A program made the position numbers and the translations under genes. 64,000 nucleotides of DNA from Bradyrhizobium sp. BR13661. Lineage in GTDB: Bacteria; Pseudomonadota; Alphaproteobacteria; Rhizobiales; Xanthobacteraceae. The notes beneath the pieces are model-generated. The model was not told the DNA's origin and ran no database searches. It saw nothing but the letters and a program-made list of their open reading frames with translations. This document shows positions 24,625 through 33,774 of the stretch, piece by piece (position 1 is the stretch's first letter; the number at the start of each line of letters is the position of its first letter). The stretch is from assembly GCF_029892425.1 (NCBI RefSeq), contig NZ_JARXWB010000002.1:372001-436000 (forward strand), read 5' to 3'.

Positions 24625-25614
24625 TTACCGCGCGCAGTCGACGATCACGGTGCCTAGCTTGTCGCCCCTCTCGACGGCGAGGTGCGCTTGCGCCGTGTCC
24701 GACAGCGCGAATTGCGCCGCGACATTGTGGATCCGCGGCCCCGCCGCCAGCCACTTTGTGATATCGGCTTGTGCCGCCGCGAGCAATGCCGGTGGCAACG
24801 CGAACAGCACCAGCGCGCGCAGCGAAATGCACTTTTCCATCAGTTCACGCATAGGCAAAACAGGCGTGCGGTTGCCGTTGGTGGCGTAGACCGCGATGGT
24901 CGAGTTCACAGCCATCAGCTTCAGCGTCGTGGCGATATTGCCGCCGAAATCGACATCGACGACGCGATCGACACCGCGGCCACCGGTGAACGCCATCGCC
25001 TTGCCGACGACGTCCTCGTCCCTGTAATTGACCACGAGATCGGCGCCCGCTTGCCGCGCCTGTTCGCCCTTCCTCGCCGAGCTGACGGTGGCGATCACCT
25101 GCGCGCCACCCCACTTTGCCAGTTGCACCGCATAGTGCCCGACCGCGCCGGCGCCGCCGGTGACGAGCACGGTCTTGCCGACAACAGGCCCATCCGCAAA
25201 CAGCGAGCACCACGCCGTCATCGCGGGGATGCCGAGCGTTGCGCCTTCCGCAAAGGAGAGATTGTCCGGCAGCGGCGTCACCAGCTGTTCGGCGAGCGCG
25301 ATATGTTCAGCAGCCGTACCGAAGGCGCGGCCGTTGCGCTGGCCGTTGAACAGCCAGACGCGGTCGCCAATCTTGAACCGCGTCACGCCGTCGCCGATCT
25401 GGTCGACAAAGCCAGCGCCGTCGCTGTTCGGAATGACGCGCGGATAGTCCATCGCGCGATAGGAGCCGCCGCGCCGGCCGACATCGGCCGGGTTGACGCC
25501 GGAGGCTTCCAGGCGAATGCGAACTTCGCCGGAGCTAGCGACCGGCGTCGCCATCTCACCATAGGTGAGAACGTCGACAGCCGGTCCTGTTTGCTCGTAC
25601 CAGACGGCTTTCAC
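24625..25614 (-). CDS. NADPH:quinone reductase-like zinc-free dehydrogenase
   Basis: A 329-residue medium-chain dehydrogenase of the quinone oxidoreductase branch. It lacks zinc-ligand cysteines and has the cofactor motif TGGAGAVGHYAVQLAKWGGAQV near residue 148. It should reduce quinones or enones with NADPH. The start is GTG at 25614, whose sequence GTGA overlaps the stop of the upstream SDR gene by four bases; the longer frame to 25686 is just SDR sequence in another frame. Translational coupling with the SDR suggests a joint detoxification or reduction pathway. Confidence 0.87.
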   Translation of the reverse strand: MKAVWYEQTGPAVDVLTYGEMATPVASSGEVRIRLEASGVNPADVGRRGGSYRAMDYPRVIPNSDGAGFVDQIGDGVTRFKIGDRVWLFNGQRNGRAFGTAAEHIALAEQLVTPLPDNLSFAEGATLGIPAMTAWCSLFADGPVVGKTVLVTGGAGAVGHYAVQLAKWGGAQVIATVSSARKGEQARQAGADLVVNYRDEDVVGKAMAFTGGRGVDRVVDVDFGGNIATTLKLMAVNSTIAVYATNGNRTPVLPMRELMEKCISLRALVLFALPPALLAAAQADITKWLAAGPRIHNVAAQFALSDTAQAHLAVERGDKLGTVIVDCAR

Positions 25615-26393
25615 AGCGTTCCCGGGAACGCACCGCCGTCGAGCAGGATGTTCTGGCCGGTGATGAAGCCGGCCTTGGCGCCGCACAGGAAGGCACAGGC
25701 ATAGCCGAACTCGTCGGGATCGCCGAAGCGGCCGGCGGGGTTGAGCTTGGCGCGTTCGGCCAGGATCTGGTCGGGCGTGACGCCACGCTTGTCGGCTTCA
25801 CCCTTCGCGGTGCTGCGCAGGCGGTCGGTCTCGAACGGGCCCGGCAACAGGCCGTTGATGGTGACGTTGTTGATCACGGTCTTGCGTGACAGGCCGGCGA
25901 TGAAGCCGGTGAGGCCGGCGCGCGCGCCGTTGGAGAGGCCGAGAATGTCGATCGGGGCCTTCACCGCGGCCGAGGTGATGTTGACGATGCGGCCGAACTT
26001 GCGCGCCATCATGCCGTCCACGGTCGACTTGATCAGCTCGATCGGGGTCAGCATGTTGGCGTCGATCGCCTTGATCCAGTCGTCACGGGTCCAGTTGCGG
26101 AAATCGCCGGGGGGCGGCCCACCGGCATTGTTGATGAGAATGTCAGGTTCGGGGCAGGCCTTCAGCACGGCTTCGCGGCCGGCCGGCGTCGTGATGTCGC
26201 CGACGATCTCGGTGACCTTCACACCAGGATAGGCTTTGCGGATTTCGTCGGCCGTCTTCTTCAGCGCCTCAGCGCCGCGCGCGGTCAGCGTGACGTCGAC
26301 GCCGGCTTCCGCCAGCGAGAAGGCGCAAGCGCGGCCGAGGCCCTTGCTGGATGCGCAGACGATGGCGCGGCGACCTTTGATCCCAAGATCCAC
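25611..26393 (-). CDS. SDR family protein with SxxxR in place of YxxxK
   Basis: A 260-residue SDR of the 3-oxoacyl-reductase-like group. The nucleotide motif CASSKGLG (13-20), NNAGG (88-92) and the serine S141 (NITSAAV) are conserved, but the catalytic Tyr/Lys pair 13 residues after the serine reads S154-N-G-A-R158. A subfamily with GLSNGARAGL in this position is known from genome annotation, its chemistry unclear. The start is GTG at 26393, supported by GGGAG seven bases upstream. The stop overlaps the start of the quinone-reductase-like gene. Confidence 0.85.
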   Translation of the reverse strand: MDLGIKGRRAIVCASSKGLGRACAFSLAEAGVDVTLTARGAEALKKTADEIRKAYPGVKVTEIVGDITTPAGREAVLKACPEPDILINNAGGPPPGDFRNWTRDDWIKAIDANMLTPIELIKSTVDGMMARKFGRIVNITSAAVKAPIDILGLSNGARAGLTGFIAGLSRKTVINNVTINGLLPGPFETDRLRSTAKGEADKRGVTPDQILAERAKLNPAGRFGDPDEFGYACAFLCGAKAGFITGQNILLDGGAFPGTL

Positions 26394-26519
26394 AGTTTCA
26401 CTCCCGAAAATAGCAGGCTGGTTTTGGACGGGCCGCACTCTAGCCAACCTCGGCCGCCCTGATAAGGGAGGTGCCCGCGTCAAAATGCATGGCGCGCGGC
26501 AGTGCGATGCAAATGCGCG

Positions 26520-27032
26520 CTAGATGCGCCGCTCCTGCTTGAGGCGGTCGATCGCGGCGGCGGCCTCCGGCGGCAGCGATTGGAAGCCCATCTGGCCGAC
26601 CATCGAGAACAGCGGCCGCAGATGTGAGCCGGCGAGGAAGGGCGGCTGGCGGTTGGCCGGCACGATCTGGTCGAACACCAGCACCAGCGTGGTCGCGACG
26701 AGGCAGACCCTGATGGCGCCGAGCGCGGCGCCGCCGAGGCGGTCGCCGATCCCGGCCTCGCGGATGGTGTCGTCCAGCACGAAGCGGCCGATATATCCGA
26801 GCAACATGCCGATCACCAGGAAGATGCCGAAGAACCAGATCCAGTTCTGGACCAGCGGCGCATTCGGATTGCCCGTGATCTGCGGCGCGATCATCGGCAT
26901 CAGCGAAACTGCGATGGGGGCCGCGAGCAGATAGGCAAGAATGGTCATGGCGCTGCGCAGCAGGCCGGTCCTGAAACCGAAGCCGATTGCAATCGCGAGC
27001 GCGGCATAGACGGCGAGATCGAAACTGTTCAT
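26520..27032 (-). CDS. CvpA family membrane protein
   Basis: A 170-residue inner-membrane protein with about four transmembrane helices and the CvpA-like pattern: N-terminal AVYAALAIAIGFGFRTGLLRS, then a helix pair and GDRLGGAALGAIR. CvpA proteins affect colicin V production and envelope stress tolerance; their molecular role is not settled. The ATG at 27032 has an AGGG site. A longer frame up to 27257 only adds read-through of the palindrome at 27181 and is rejected. Confidence 0.82.
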   Translation of the reverse strand: MNSFDLAVYAALAIAIGFGFRTGLLRSAMTILAYLLAAPIAVSLMPMIAPQITGNPNAPLVQNWIWFFGIFLVIGMLLGYIGRFVLDDTIREAGIGDRLGGAALGAIRVCLVATTLVLVFDQIVPANRQPPFLAGSHLRPLFSMVGQMGFQSLPPEAAAAIDRLKQERRI

Positions 27033-27180
27033 GAGCGGAACCCTGCCTTGGAACGAATGAACGGCGAACCGGTCATTCGGTTTCGGATCGCTAAAATCGT
27101 CTGTATTTTTTGTGGCTCCAGGCTCGGATACTGCGCTCGTTCTATGACTATCCAACGTTAGTAAAGAAAACACCTTGGTT

Positions 27181-27300
27181 GTCGTCCCGGCGAAGGCCGG
27201 GACCCATACGCCGCAGCAGCGGTTTTGCGCAAGATGGTCATTGCCAATCTTCGCCAAACCAGGCTCGGTGGTTATGGGTCCCGGCCTTCGCCGGGACGAC
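27181..27300. repeat. Large perfect 28-bp inverted repeat
   Basis: Arms 27181-27208 and 27273-27300 are perfect 28-base inverted copies, starting GTCGTCCCGGCGAAGGCCGG, around a 64-base loop. It is a third family of dispersed palindrome, between the CvpA and GMC genes. Confidence 0.85.
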
Positions 27301-27318
27301 GATGTGGAGATAGCGCCG

Positions 27319-28917
27319 CTAGCTTGCCCGCATCTCTCCCTTGATCATGTCCGCCGCCTTCTCCCCGATCATGATAACAGGTGCATTGGTGTTGCCTCCG
27401 ATCAGCGTCGGCATGATCGAGGCGTCGACGATGCGCAAGGCTTCCACACCATGAACCTTCAGCTTGGGATCGACCACGGCCATCGCATCGGTGCCCATCT
27501 TGCAGGTGCCGATGGGGTGATAGACGGTGTCGACGCGATTGCGCAGGATGTTGCGGATGTCGTCGTCGGTTTTCACGCCTGACGTGAACATGTCCTTCTT
27601 CTGCAGCGCGCGCAGCGCGGGCGTCTCCATCAGCCGTCGCGTGGTCTTGAAGCCCGCGACCATCGACTCGAGATCCTCATCCTCACCTAAGAAGTTCGGA
27701 TCGATCATGGGAGCAGCGAGCGGGTCCGCGCTCTTCAGCCAGACGCTGCCGCGGCTCTTCGGCCTGAGCAGGCAGACATGGCACGAGAAGCCCGCCTCCT
27801 TGTGCTTCTTGCGGCCGTGGTCGTCGAGCATCGCGATGACGAAGTGCAGTTGAATGTCCGGCACGTCGAGATCGGGCCGCGTCTTCAGGAAGCCGCCGCA
27901 CTCGGCGAAATTGGTGGTCATCAGGCCGCGCCTCTCCTTGCGGTATCGCTGGATGGCGCGGAGCAGGGACGGCAACCGACCGAGCGAGGCGTGAACGAAG
28001 TGCGGATAGTCGGAGGCGTAGACGAACACGAAGTCCGGGTGGTCCTGCAGATTGCGACCGACGCCCGGCAGATGATGCGTGACGCCGATGCCGTGCTTGC
28101 CCAGCGCATCGCCATCGCCGACGCCCGACAGCATCAGCAATTGCGGTGACTGGAAGGCGCCGCCCGCGAGGATCACCTCGCGGCGCGCGCGCATCTGCTT
28201 TTTCTGCCTGCCCTGCTCATATTCGATGCCGACCGCGCGTCCGCCTTCGAACAGGATTTTTGTCGCGTGCGCTCCCGTCTCGACGCGCAGATTGGTGCGC
28301 TTGTCCAGGTGGGGATTCACATAGGCGCGGGCTGCGCTCCAGCGCTCGCCCTTGTGCTGCGTCACCTGATAGCTGCCGAGGCCTTCGTGGTCTTCTTCAT
28401 TGAAGTCCTCGCGGATGCGGAACTGCGCCTCGCGCGCGGCCTGGTGGAAGACGTCATGGATCGGATTATCCGAGCGCAGTTTGTTGACATGCAGCGGGCC
28501 GCCCTTGCCGTGATACTCGCCGTCGAAATCGGAATTGTTCTCGGACCGTTTGAAATAGGGCAGCACGTCGGCGTACGACCAGCCTTCATTGCCGAGCGAA
28601 GCCCAATGGTCGTAATCCCATTTGTGGCCGCGGATGTAGACCATGGCGTTGATCGCCGACGAGCCGCCGAGGCCCTTGCCGCGCGGCTGATAGCCGATAC
28701 GGCCGTTCAATCCCTTCTGCGGCACCGTATCGAAGGCCCAGTTGGCCGCCTGGTATGGCAGAGCGAGCCCGAACGGCGTGGTGATCCGCCAGCTGTCGTT
28801 CCTGCCCCCGGCATCGAGCAGCGCCACCGATGTCGCCGCATCCTCCGACAGCCGCCCTGCCACCGCGCAGCCGCCGGAGCCCGCGCCGACGACGATGAAA
28901 TCGAATGTATCAGTCAC
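27319..28917 (-). CDS. GMC family oxidoreductase (choline-dehydrogenase-like)
   Basis: A 532-residue FAD flavoprotein. The dinucleotide-binding VGAGSGGCAVAGRL is at the N-terminus, the GMC signature GKGLGGSSAINAMVYIRG is near residue 80, and the C-terminal HPIGTCKMG and NTNAPVIMIGEKAAD carry the catalytic histidine/asparagine region. It oxidises a primary alcohol, using quinone or O2 as acceptor; choline, alkanol or polyethylene glycol are candidates. The GTG start has AAGGGGGA upstream. Next to it lies an aldehyde dehydrogenase gene, giving a plausible alcohol-to-acid pair. Confidence 0.9.
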   Translation of the reverse strand: MTDTFDFIVVGAGSGGCAVAGRLSEDAATSVALLDAGGRNDSWRITTPFGLALPYQAANWAFDTVPQKGLNGRIGYQPRGKGLGGSSAINAMVYIRGHKWDYDHWASLGNEGWSYADVLPYFKRSENNSDFDGEYHGKGGPLHVNKLRSDNPIHDVFHQAAREAQFRIREDFNEEDHEGLGSYQVTQHKGERWSAARAYVNPHLDKRTNLRVETGAHATKILFEGGRAVGIEYEQGRQKKQMRARREVILAGGAFQSPQLLMLSGVGDGDALGKHGIGVTHHLPGVGRNLQDHPDFVFVYASDYPHFVHASLGRLPSLLRAIQRYRKERRGLMTTNFAECGGFLKTRPDLDVPDIQLHFVIAMLDDHGRKKHKEAGFSCHVCLLRPKSRGSVWLKSADPLAAPMIDPNFLGEDEDLESMVAGFKTTRRLMETPALRALQKKDMFTSGVKTDDDIRNILRNRVDTVYHPIGTCKMGTDAMAVVDPKLKVHGVEALRIVDASIMPTLIGGNTNAPVIMIGEKAADMIKGEMRAS

Positions 28918-28935
28918 TTGTGTTTCCCCCTTATT

Positions 28936-29009
28936 GTCATTCCGGGGCGATGCGTAGCATCGAACCCGGGATATCGAGGTTCCGGGTTCGCTTCGCGCCC
29001 CGGAACGAC
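28936..29009. repeat. Dispersed palindrome, CATTCCGGGGCG family
   Basis: GTCATTCCGGGGCGATGCG and inverted ...CGCGCCCCGGAACGAC bracket CGAACCCGGGA/TTCCGGGTTCG arms. It is the second copy of the 7641 family and lies between the GMC and aldehyde dehydrogenase genes. Confidence 0.8.
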
Positions 29010-29014
29010 CGTCC

Positions 29015-30475
29015 CTACGACATGAACCGCATCATCTTCTCCAGCCGCGCGATCTTGCCGCCATAGGGCGGATAGAGATCGGCGAGGCGGTTGAATTTCG
29101 AGCGATAGAACACCGGCTTCAGCTTGCTGAACGTCTTGAATCCCCATTCGCCGTGATAGGCGCCGGTACCGGAGGCGCCGACGCCGCCCATCGGCTGGTT
29201 GGTTTGCGCAAAATGAAACAGGCAGTCATTGATGGTGACGCCGCCCGAGACGGTGCGCGCCAGGACCTCGTCGCACGCCTCACGATCCTTGCCGAACCAA
29301 TAGAGTGCGAGCGGACGGTCGCGGCGGTTAATGAACGCAATTGCTTCCGCCGGATCGCGAAAGCCCAGCACCGGCAGCACCGGGCCAAAGATCTCCTCCT
29401 GCATCGCAGCCATATCTTCGGTTGCGCCAACGATCAGCGTCGGCGGGAATTTGCGGTGGGCCTTCCAGTTGGGATCATCAGCCTCGGCCGGCTGCAGGAT
29501 CTTGGCCCCGCGCTGCGCGGCATCCGCAACCAGGCTCTCGAGCCGCGCATAGTGGCGATCGGAAATGACCGAGGTGTAATCCTTGTTGGCGGGATCGGTG
29601 CCGAACATGCGTCGCATCTGCGCGCGGACCTTTTCGGCGAACGCCTGCAACGAGCCCTCCGGCACCAGCACGTAATCGGGCGCGATGCAGGTCTGCCCGG
29701 CATTGAGCAGTTTGCCGTAGGCGATGCGCTCGGCCGCCTCGTCGAGATCGGCTGAGGCATCGATGATAACAGGCGACTTGCCGCCGAGTTCGAGGGTCAC
29801 CGGCGTGAGATTGCGTCCGGCGGCTTCCGCCACCAATCGCCCGACCCGCGTCGAGCCCGTGAAGACGAGATGATCGAACGGCAAGCTAGCAAAACCCTTT
29901 GCGACCTCGTCCTCGACGCCGGTGACGAGCAACTCCGTCGCATCGAACCTCTCGGCGATCGTCTCCTTCAGCAGCGCCGCAAAGTGCGGCACCAGCTCAC
30001 TTGGTTTGATGATGACACGATTGCCGGCCGCAATGGCGCCGATCGCCGGCGCGAGCGTCAGCTGCAGCGGATAGTTCCAGGGCGCGATGATGCCGACGAC
30101 GCCGAGCGGCTGCGGAATCAACCGGTTGCGCGCGGGCAGGAATTGCAGCGCCGTCGCCACGCGCTGCGGCGCCATCCAGTTTTTCAGGTGTTTTGTCGCG
30201 TGGCGGATCTCGGAGTAAACCAGCATCATCTCGGCGATGGTGGTCTCCACCGCGGAGCGGTGGCCGAAATCGGCCGAGATCGCCTGCCGGAAACGCTCCT
30301 CGTTGTCGGCGACCACGGCGCGCAGCCGCGCAAGCCGGTCGAGCCGTCCGGCGCAATCAGGCGCAGGCTCAGCCCGTGAGCGCGCAACCATGGCCTGGAA
30401 GCTGCCCGTGAGCGCGGCCAGCGGTGAGGCAGCCGCACGGGGGCGCTGCAAAGTGTTGTCCAAGGAATTGTCCAA
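29015..30475 (-). CDS. Coniferyl-aldehyde-dehydrogenase-type ALDH
   Basis: A 486-residue NAD(P)-dependent aldehyde dehydrogenase. The general base E229 is in VTLELGGKS and the nucleophile C263 in NAGQTCIAPD. The wording (APWNYPLQL, VFTGSTRVGRLV, the NDCLFHFAQ segment) fits the coniferyl-aldehyde dehydrogenase branch, which acts on aromatic or fatty aldehydes. The start is TTG at 30475: GGGGAGGA lies six bases upstream and no better ATG exists. The product of the adjacent GMC alcohol oxidase is an obvious candidate substrate. Confidence 0.88.
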   Translation of the reverse strand: MDNSLDNTLQRPRAAASPLAALTGSFQAMVARSRAEPAPDCAGRLDRLARLRAVVADNEERFRQAISADFGHRSAVETTIAEMMLVYSEIRHATKHLKNWMAPQRVATALQFLPARNRLIPQPLGVVGIIAPWNYPLQLTLAPAIGAIAAGNRVIIKPSELVPHFAALLKETIAERFDATELLVTGVEDEVAKGFASLPFDHLVFTGSTRVGRLVAEAAGRNLTPVTLELGGKSPVIIDASADLDEAAERIAYGKLLNAGQTCIAPDYVLVPEGSLQAFAEKVRAQMRRMFGTDPANKDYTSVISDRHYARLESLVADAAQRGAKILQPAEADDPNWKAHRKFPPTLIVGATEDMAAMQEEIFGPVLPVLGFRDPAEAIAFINRRDRPLALYWFGKDREACDEVLARTVSGGVTINDCLFHFAQTNQPMGGVGASGTGAYHGEWGFKTFSKLKPVFYRSKFNRLADLYPPYGGKIARLEKMMRFMS

Positions 30476-30788
30476 GCTGGGTCCTCCCCATCAGGCGTTT
30501 CGCCGTCTGTTTTGTTGCCGCAAGCTGGCGGTTTGTGGAACTTCTGGCAAGTATGTGGCAAATCGGCCGGAATCCGCCCTCCGCAGCCTGTCACAAAGTC
30601 GAAAAAAACGCGCCCCAGCCCTTTCCAAAGGCAGTCCGGGTTGGTACATACCCCCCCGCACCCGACGGGCTTTTGCCCGGGGTTGCCTTCCAAGGAAGCC
30701 TTCGGGACGGGAGAAGCAAGCCACGCGAACAGCGTCGGCCCTCAATCCACCGTCCCCGGCCTTTAAACGAAGGCGCGCAAATGTTTAA
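30476..30788. other. 313-bp gene-free gap upstream of initiator tRNA
   Basis: The gap holds the aldehyde dehydrogenase ribosome site at its left end, small GC-rich hairpins around CGGGCTTTTGCCCGG, and presumably the tRNA promoter. Open frames here have no credible start or family resemblance, and I see nothing else. Confidence 0.5.
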
Positions 30789-30865
<77 letters not shown>

Positions 30866-30895
30866 AATTCGGACTTCGCCGGTTCCGATACGAAA

Positions 30896-30926
30896 ATGGC
30901 CCGCTTGATGCGGGCCATTTTTGTTT
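30896..30926 (+). terminator. Terminator of tRNA-fMet
   Basis: ATGGCCCGC and GCGGGCCAT pair around TTGAT and are followed by TTTTGTTTT. The same stem with a different loop recurs at 42556. Confidence 0.85.
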
Positions 30927-31034
30927 TCGGGTCTTGCGAGTCCTGACGTCACTACGAGCCGTGCAGTAAGCTGCCCGGACCAGCGTCTTGATATACGTCA
31001 AGTTGGTGGCTTCCCCTTCGAATTATCAAAACTC

Positions 31035-32999
31035 ATGGTGATGTGGAGCAAGGGAAGCGTTGCCGAGCGGGAGCAGCCATGGCGCTCCGAGCTATTGCGC
31101 CTTTTCCTGAATCGCCCGCCGTTGGGCGTCGCCGTGTTTGACAGCGGCATGCACTATCTCGCACTCAATCAGCCGTTCCGCGAGGCTCTCGACCTCGACG
31201 ACCAGGATCTCATCGGTCGCAGCCACTATGATGTCTTCCCGGAAATTCCGGAGCGTTGGCGAGACATTCATCGCCGCTGTCTCGCCGGAGCGACGGAACG
31301 CAGCGAGGCTGACGCGTGGGTCCGTGCGAATGGGAGGGAGGAGTGGTATCGATGGGAAATCCAGCCTTGGTATGAAGCACCGAACGTGGTGGGCGGTATC
31401 GTGCTGTTCGCCGAGAATATCTCCGAGCAGAAGCGCGCCGAGATTGCCCTCGCCGAAAGCGAGGCCGCAGCCCGGCGCGGTGCCGAGTTGCTCAACAAGA
31501 CCATGGACGGCATGGATGACATCGTCGTGGTCGTCGACGGGAAAGAGCGGCTGCTGTTCGTCAACGCCGCGGCGAGAGCCAAGCTCGGCGAGCGCAATTG
31601 CAGGGTCGGGTCCGACGATTGGAAGACGGTCGCGAAGTGCTACGCTCCCGACGGCGTTTCACCCGTCGACCTTGGCCGGCGTCCGCTCATCCGCGCCCTG
31701 CACGGGGAGGACGTCGACAACGAAGAAATGGTCATGCGCTTCCCCGGTGACGACGGGAGGTGGGTTTCGTTCATCGCCAACGCGCGGCCGCTTCTGGACA
31801 GCGCAGGCCGTGTAGGGGGTGCTGTCGTGATCGCCCGAGACCTGACCAACATCAGGGCAACGGAACACAAGCTGCAAGAGCTGCAGAAGATGGAGGCGAT
31901 CGGACAGCTCACCGGAGGGATCGCGCACGATTTCAACAACATTCTCACGGTGATTACCGGGGCCAGCGAAATGCTGGTCGCGGGCCTGAAAGATCGTTCG
32001 TTGCTCGCAATCGCCAAGATGATCGATGATGCGGCAACTCGCGGCGCCGCGCTGACGCAGCAGCTTCTCGCTTTCGCGCGGCGTCAGCCCCTGCGGCCTC
32101 GCGAAAGCGACGTCAATGCCTTGATCGCCGACACCATCGGGCTGTTGCGACCGGTGCTTGGCGGGCACGTTCAGATCGAATCGACGCTCGGCGACGACAT
32201 CTGGTTGGCGCTGGTCGATCCAACGCAATTTTGCACAGCGATGCTCAACCTGGCTCTCAACGCTCGTGACGCCATGCCCGATGGTGGGAGAATTACGTTC
32301 ACGACCGAGAACATTGTCGTTGACGGATCCGATGCGGAGGCCGCGGACCTGCTGCCCGGGGACTATGTGAAGATTACCATGACTGATACGGGTACCGGCA
32401 TTCCCGCAGCGTTCCGCAGCAAGGTGTTCGAACCGTTCTTCACCACCAAGCAGCCCGGCAAGGGCACCGGCCTGGGCTTGAGCATGGTCTACGGGTTCAT
32501 CAAGCAATCGCAAGGACACATCGAGATCGCGAGCTGCGAAGGTCAAGGTACGGCGGTTCGAATCTACCTTCCGCGGAGCACCGAACGCGCCGTCGCGCTC
32601 ACAGATCACCCGCCGGTGACGGTGGTGGGCGGCATTGAGACGATCCTGGTCGTCGAGGACGACGAACTCGTCCGCAAATCGACCAGCGCTGGGCTGCAAA
32701 GTCTCGGCTACAAGGTGCTGCAGGCATGCGACGGCCGAGAGGCTCTCGCTGTTGTTGACGCCGGCAACGAGTTTGCGCTGCTGTTCACCGACGTGCTGAT
32801 GCCAGGGGGCTTGAACGGTCGTCAGCTCGCCGAGGAGGTGATCAGGCGCCGCCCGTCCGTCAAGGTTCTCTACACATCAGGATATGCAGAGGACGTGCTG
32901 GTTCACAATGGACGGCTTGATCCCAAGACCGAATTGTTGGTCAAGCCATATCACAAGGCCGAGCTGGCGCGGGCGGTCCGTGATGCCCTCGACAGCTAA
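31035..32999 (+). CDS. PAS-domain hybrid sensor histidine kinase
   Basis: A 654-residue signalling kinase with no transmembrane segment: two PAS-like domains (about 20-130 and 150-270), a HisKA dimerisation domain with phospho-accepting H298 (IAHDFNN), an HATPase domain (NLALNARDAMPDGG, DTGTGIP, GTGLGLSMVYG) and a C-terminal receiver domain with phosphoacceptor D586 (LFTDVLMP). So it is a cytoplasmic hybrid kinase sensing a soluble cue. The ATG at 31035 is the earliest credible start; a TTG at 30921 lies inside the tRNA terminator. ATG 31041 is equally possible. No partner output gene is adjacent. Confidence 0.88.
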   Translation: MVMWSKGSVAEREQPWRSELLRLFLNRPPLGVAVFDSGMHYLALNQPFREALDLDDQDLIGRSHYDVFPEIPERWRDIHRRCLAGATERSEADAWVRANGREEWYRWEIQPWYEAPNVVGGIVLFAENISEQKRAEIALAESEAAARRGAELLNKTMDGMDDIVVVVDGKERLLFVNAAARAKLGERNCRVGSDDWKTVAKCYAPDGVSPVDLGRRPLIRALHGEDVDNEEMVMRFPGDDGRWVSFIANARPLLDSAGRVGGAVVIARDLTNIRATEHKLQELQKMEAIGQLTGGIAHDFNNILTVITGASEMLVAGLKDRSLLAIAKMIDDAATRGAALTQQLLAFARRQPLRPRESDVNALIADTIGLLRPVLGGHVQIESTLGDDIWLALVDPTQFCTAMLNLALNARDAMPDGGRITFTTENIVVDGSDAEAADLLPGDYVKITMTDTGTGIPAAFRSKVFEPFFTTKQPGKGTGLGLSMVYGFIKQSQGHIEIASCEGQGTAVRIYLPRSTERAVALTDHPPVTVVGGIETILVVEDDELVRKSTSAGLQSLGYKVLQACDGREALAVVDAGNEFALLFTDVLMPGGLNGRQLAEEVIRRRPSVKVLYTSGYAEDVLVHNGRLDPKTELLVKPYHKAELARAVRDALDS

Positions 33000-33006
33000 C
33001 ACCGCC

Positions 33007-33774
33007 CTACCTCGCTGCAGTCTGCCAGGCCAGCAGTCGCTGCTCGACGAGCGACATCGCAATCGACGTCAGATAGCCGGTCGCGCCGAGCAGGATGACG
33101 CCGGCGAAGAGGTCGGCGGATCGGAACGCGCGGGCCGAGAGCAGGACCCACTGACCGAGGCCGTCGAGGCCGGCCAGGATTTCGCAGACCACCGAGAGGA
33201 TCAGCGCGACCGTCAGGCTGAGCCGCATGCCGGCGAGGATGTCGGGCAAGGCCGAAGGTAAAGCGATCTTGGCGATGATTGCGGCGCGCGACATCTGCAG
33301 CGAGCGGGCGACCTCGTAGAGCCGCGGCTCTACCGCGGCAAAGCCGTGAATGGTGGCCAGCATGATCGGCCAGATCGCGCCGAAGGCGATGACGAACAGC
33401 GCCATGCCTTGCGTCAGCCCGAGCATCGCGATCGCGACCGGGATGATCGCCGAGACCGGCAGCGGCCGCAGGAATTCCAGCGACGGCGCGACATAGGCAC
33501 GCATCATCCTCGACGATCCGATCAGCGCGCCGAGCGCAATGCCGGCGATCGAGGCGGCGAGCCAGCCATAGGCCATGTGCTCGATCGTGCCGATCAGCTT
33601 GCCCGCGAGATCGCCGCTCGAGAAGCCGCGCACCAGGGCGGCCCAGGCCCGGTCGGGGCCCGGCAGGAACACCGGCGAGACCAGTCGCAGATTGGCGACG
33701 AGCTGCCACGCCGCGATGAAGCCGGCCGCGACCAGGATGCTTGCGGCACGCCAGAGCATCGCTGCGCGGTTCAT
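33007..33774 (-). CDS. ABC transporter permease (SsuC/TauC type), second
   Basis: A 255-residue permease with about six transmembrane helices and the BPD-type EAA loop (VARSLQMSRAAIIAKIALPSALPDILAGMR). It belongs to the nitrate/sulfonate/taurine/NMT1 importer class. Its ATG overlaps the stop of the first permease by four bases (ATGA), so the two are translationally coupled and probably form a heterodimeric channel. It is the last gene of the five-gene minus-strand operon and converges on the histidine kinase gene, only seven bases away. Confidence 0.9.
   Translation of the reverse strand: MNRAAMLWRAASILVAAGFIAAWQLVANLRLVSPVFLPGPDRAWAALVRGFSSGDLAGKLIGTIEHMAYGWLAASIAGIALGALIGSSRMMRAYVAPSLEFLRPLPVSAIIPVAIAMLGLTQGMALFVIAFGAIWPIMLATIHGFAAVEPRLYEVARSLQMSRAAIIAKIALPSALPDILAGMRLSLTVALILSVVCEILAGLDGLGQWVLLSARAFRSADLFAGVILLGATGYLTSIAMSLVEQRLLAWQTAAR

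Noticed and set aside
27033..27257. Extension of the CvpA gene across the 27181 repeat
   Set aside because: The extra sequence is read-through of an intergenic palindrome; ATG 27032 starts the CvpA-like helix.
30921..31034. TTG start for the histidine kinase gene
   Set aside because: It lies in the T-run of the tRNA terminator; PAS homology begins well after 31035.
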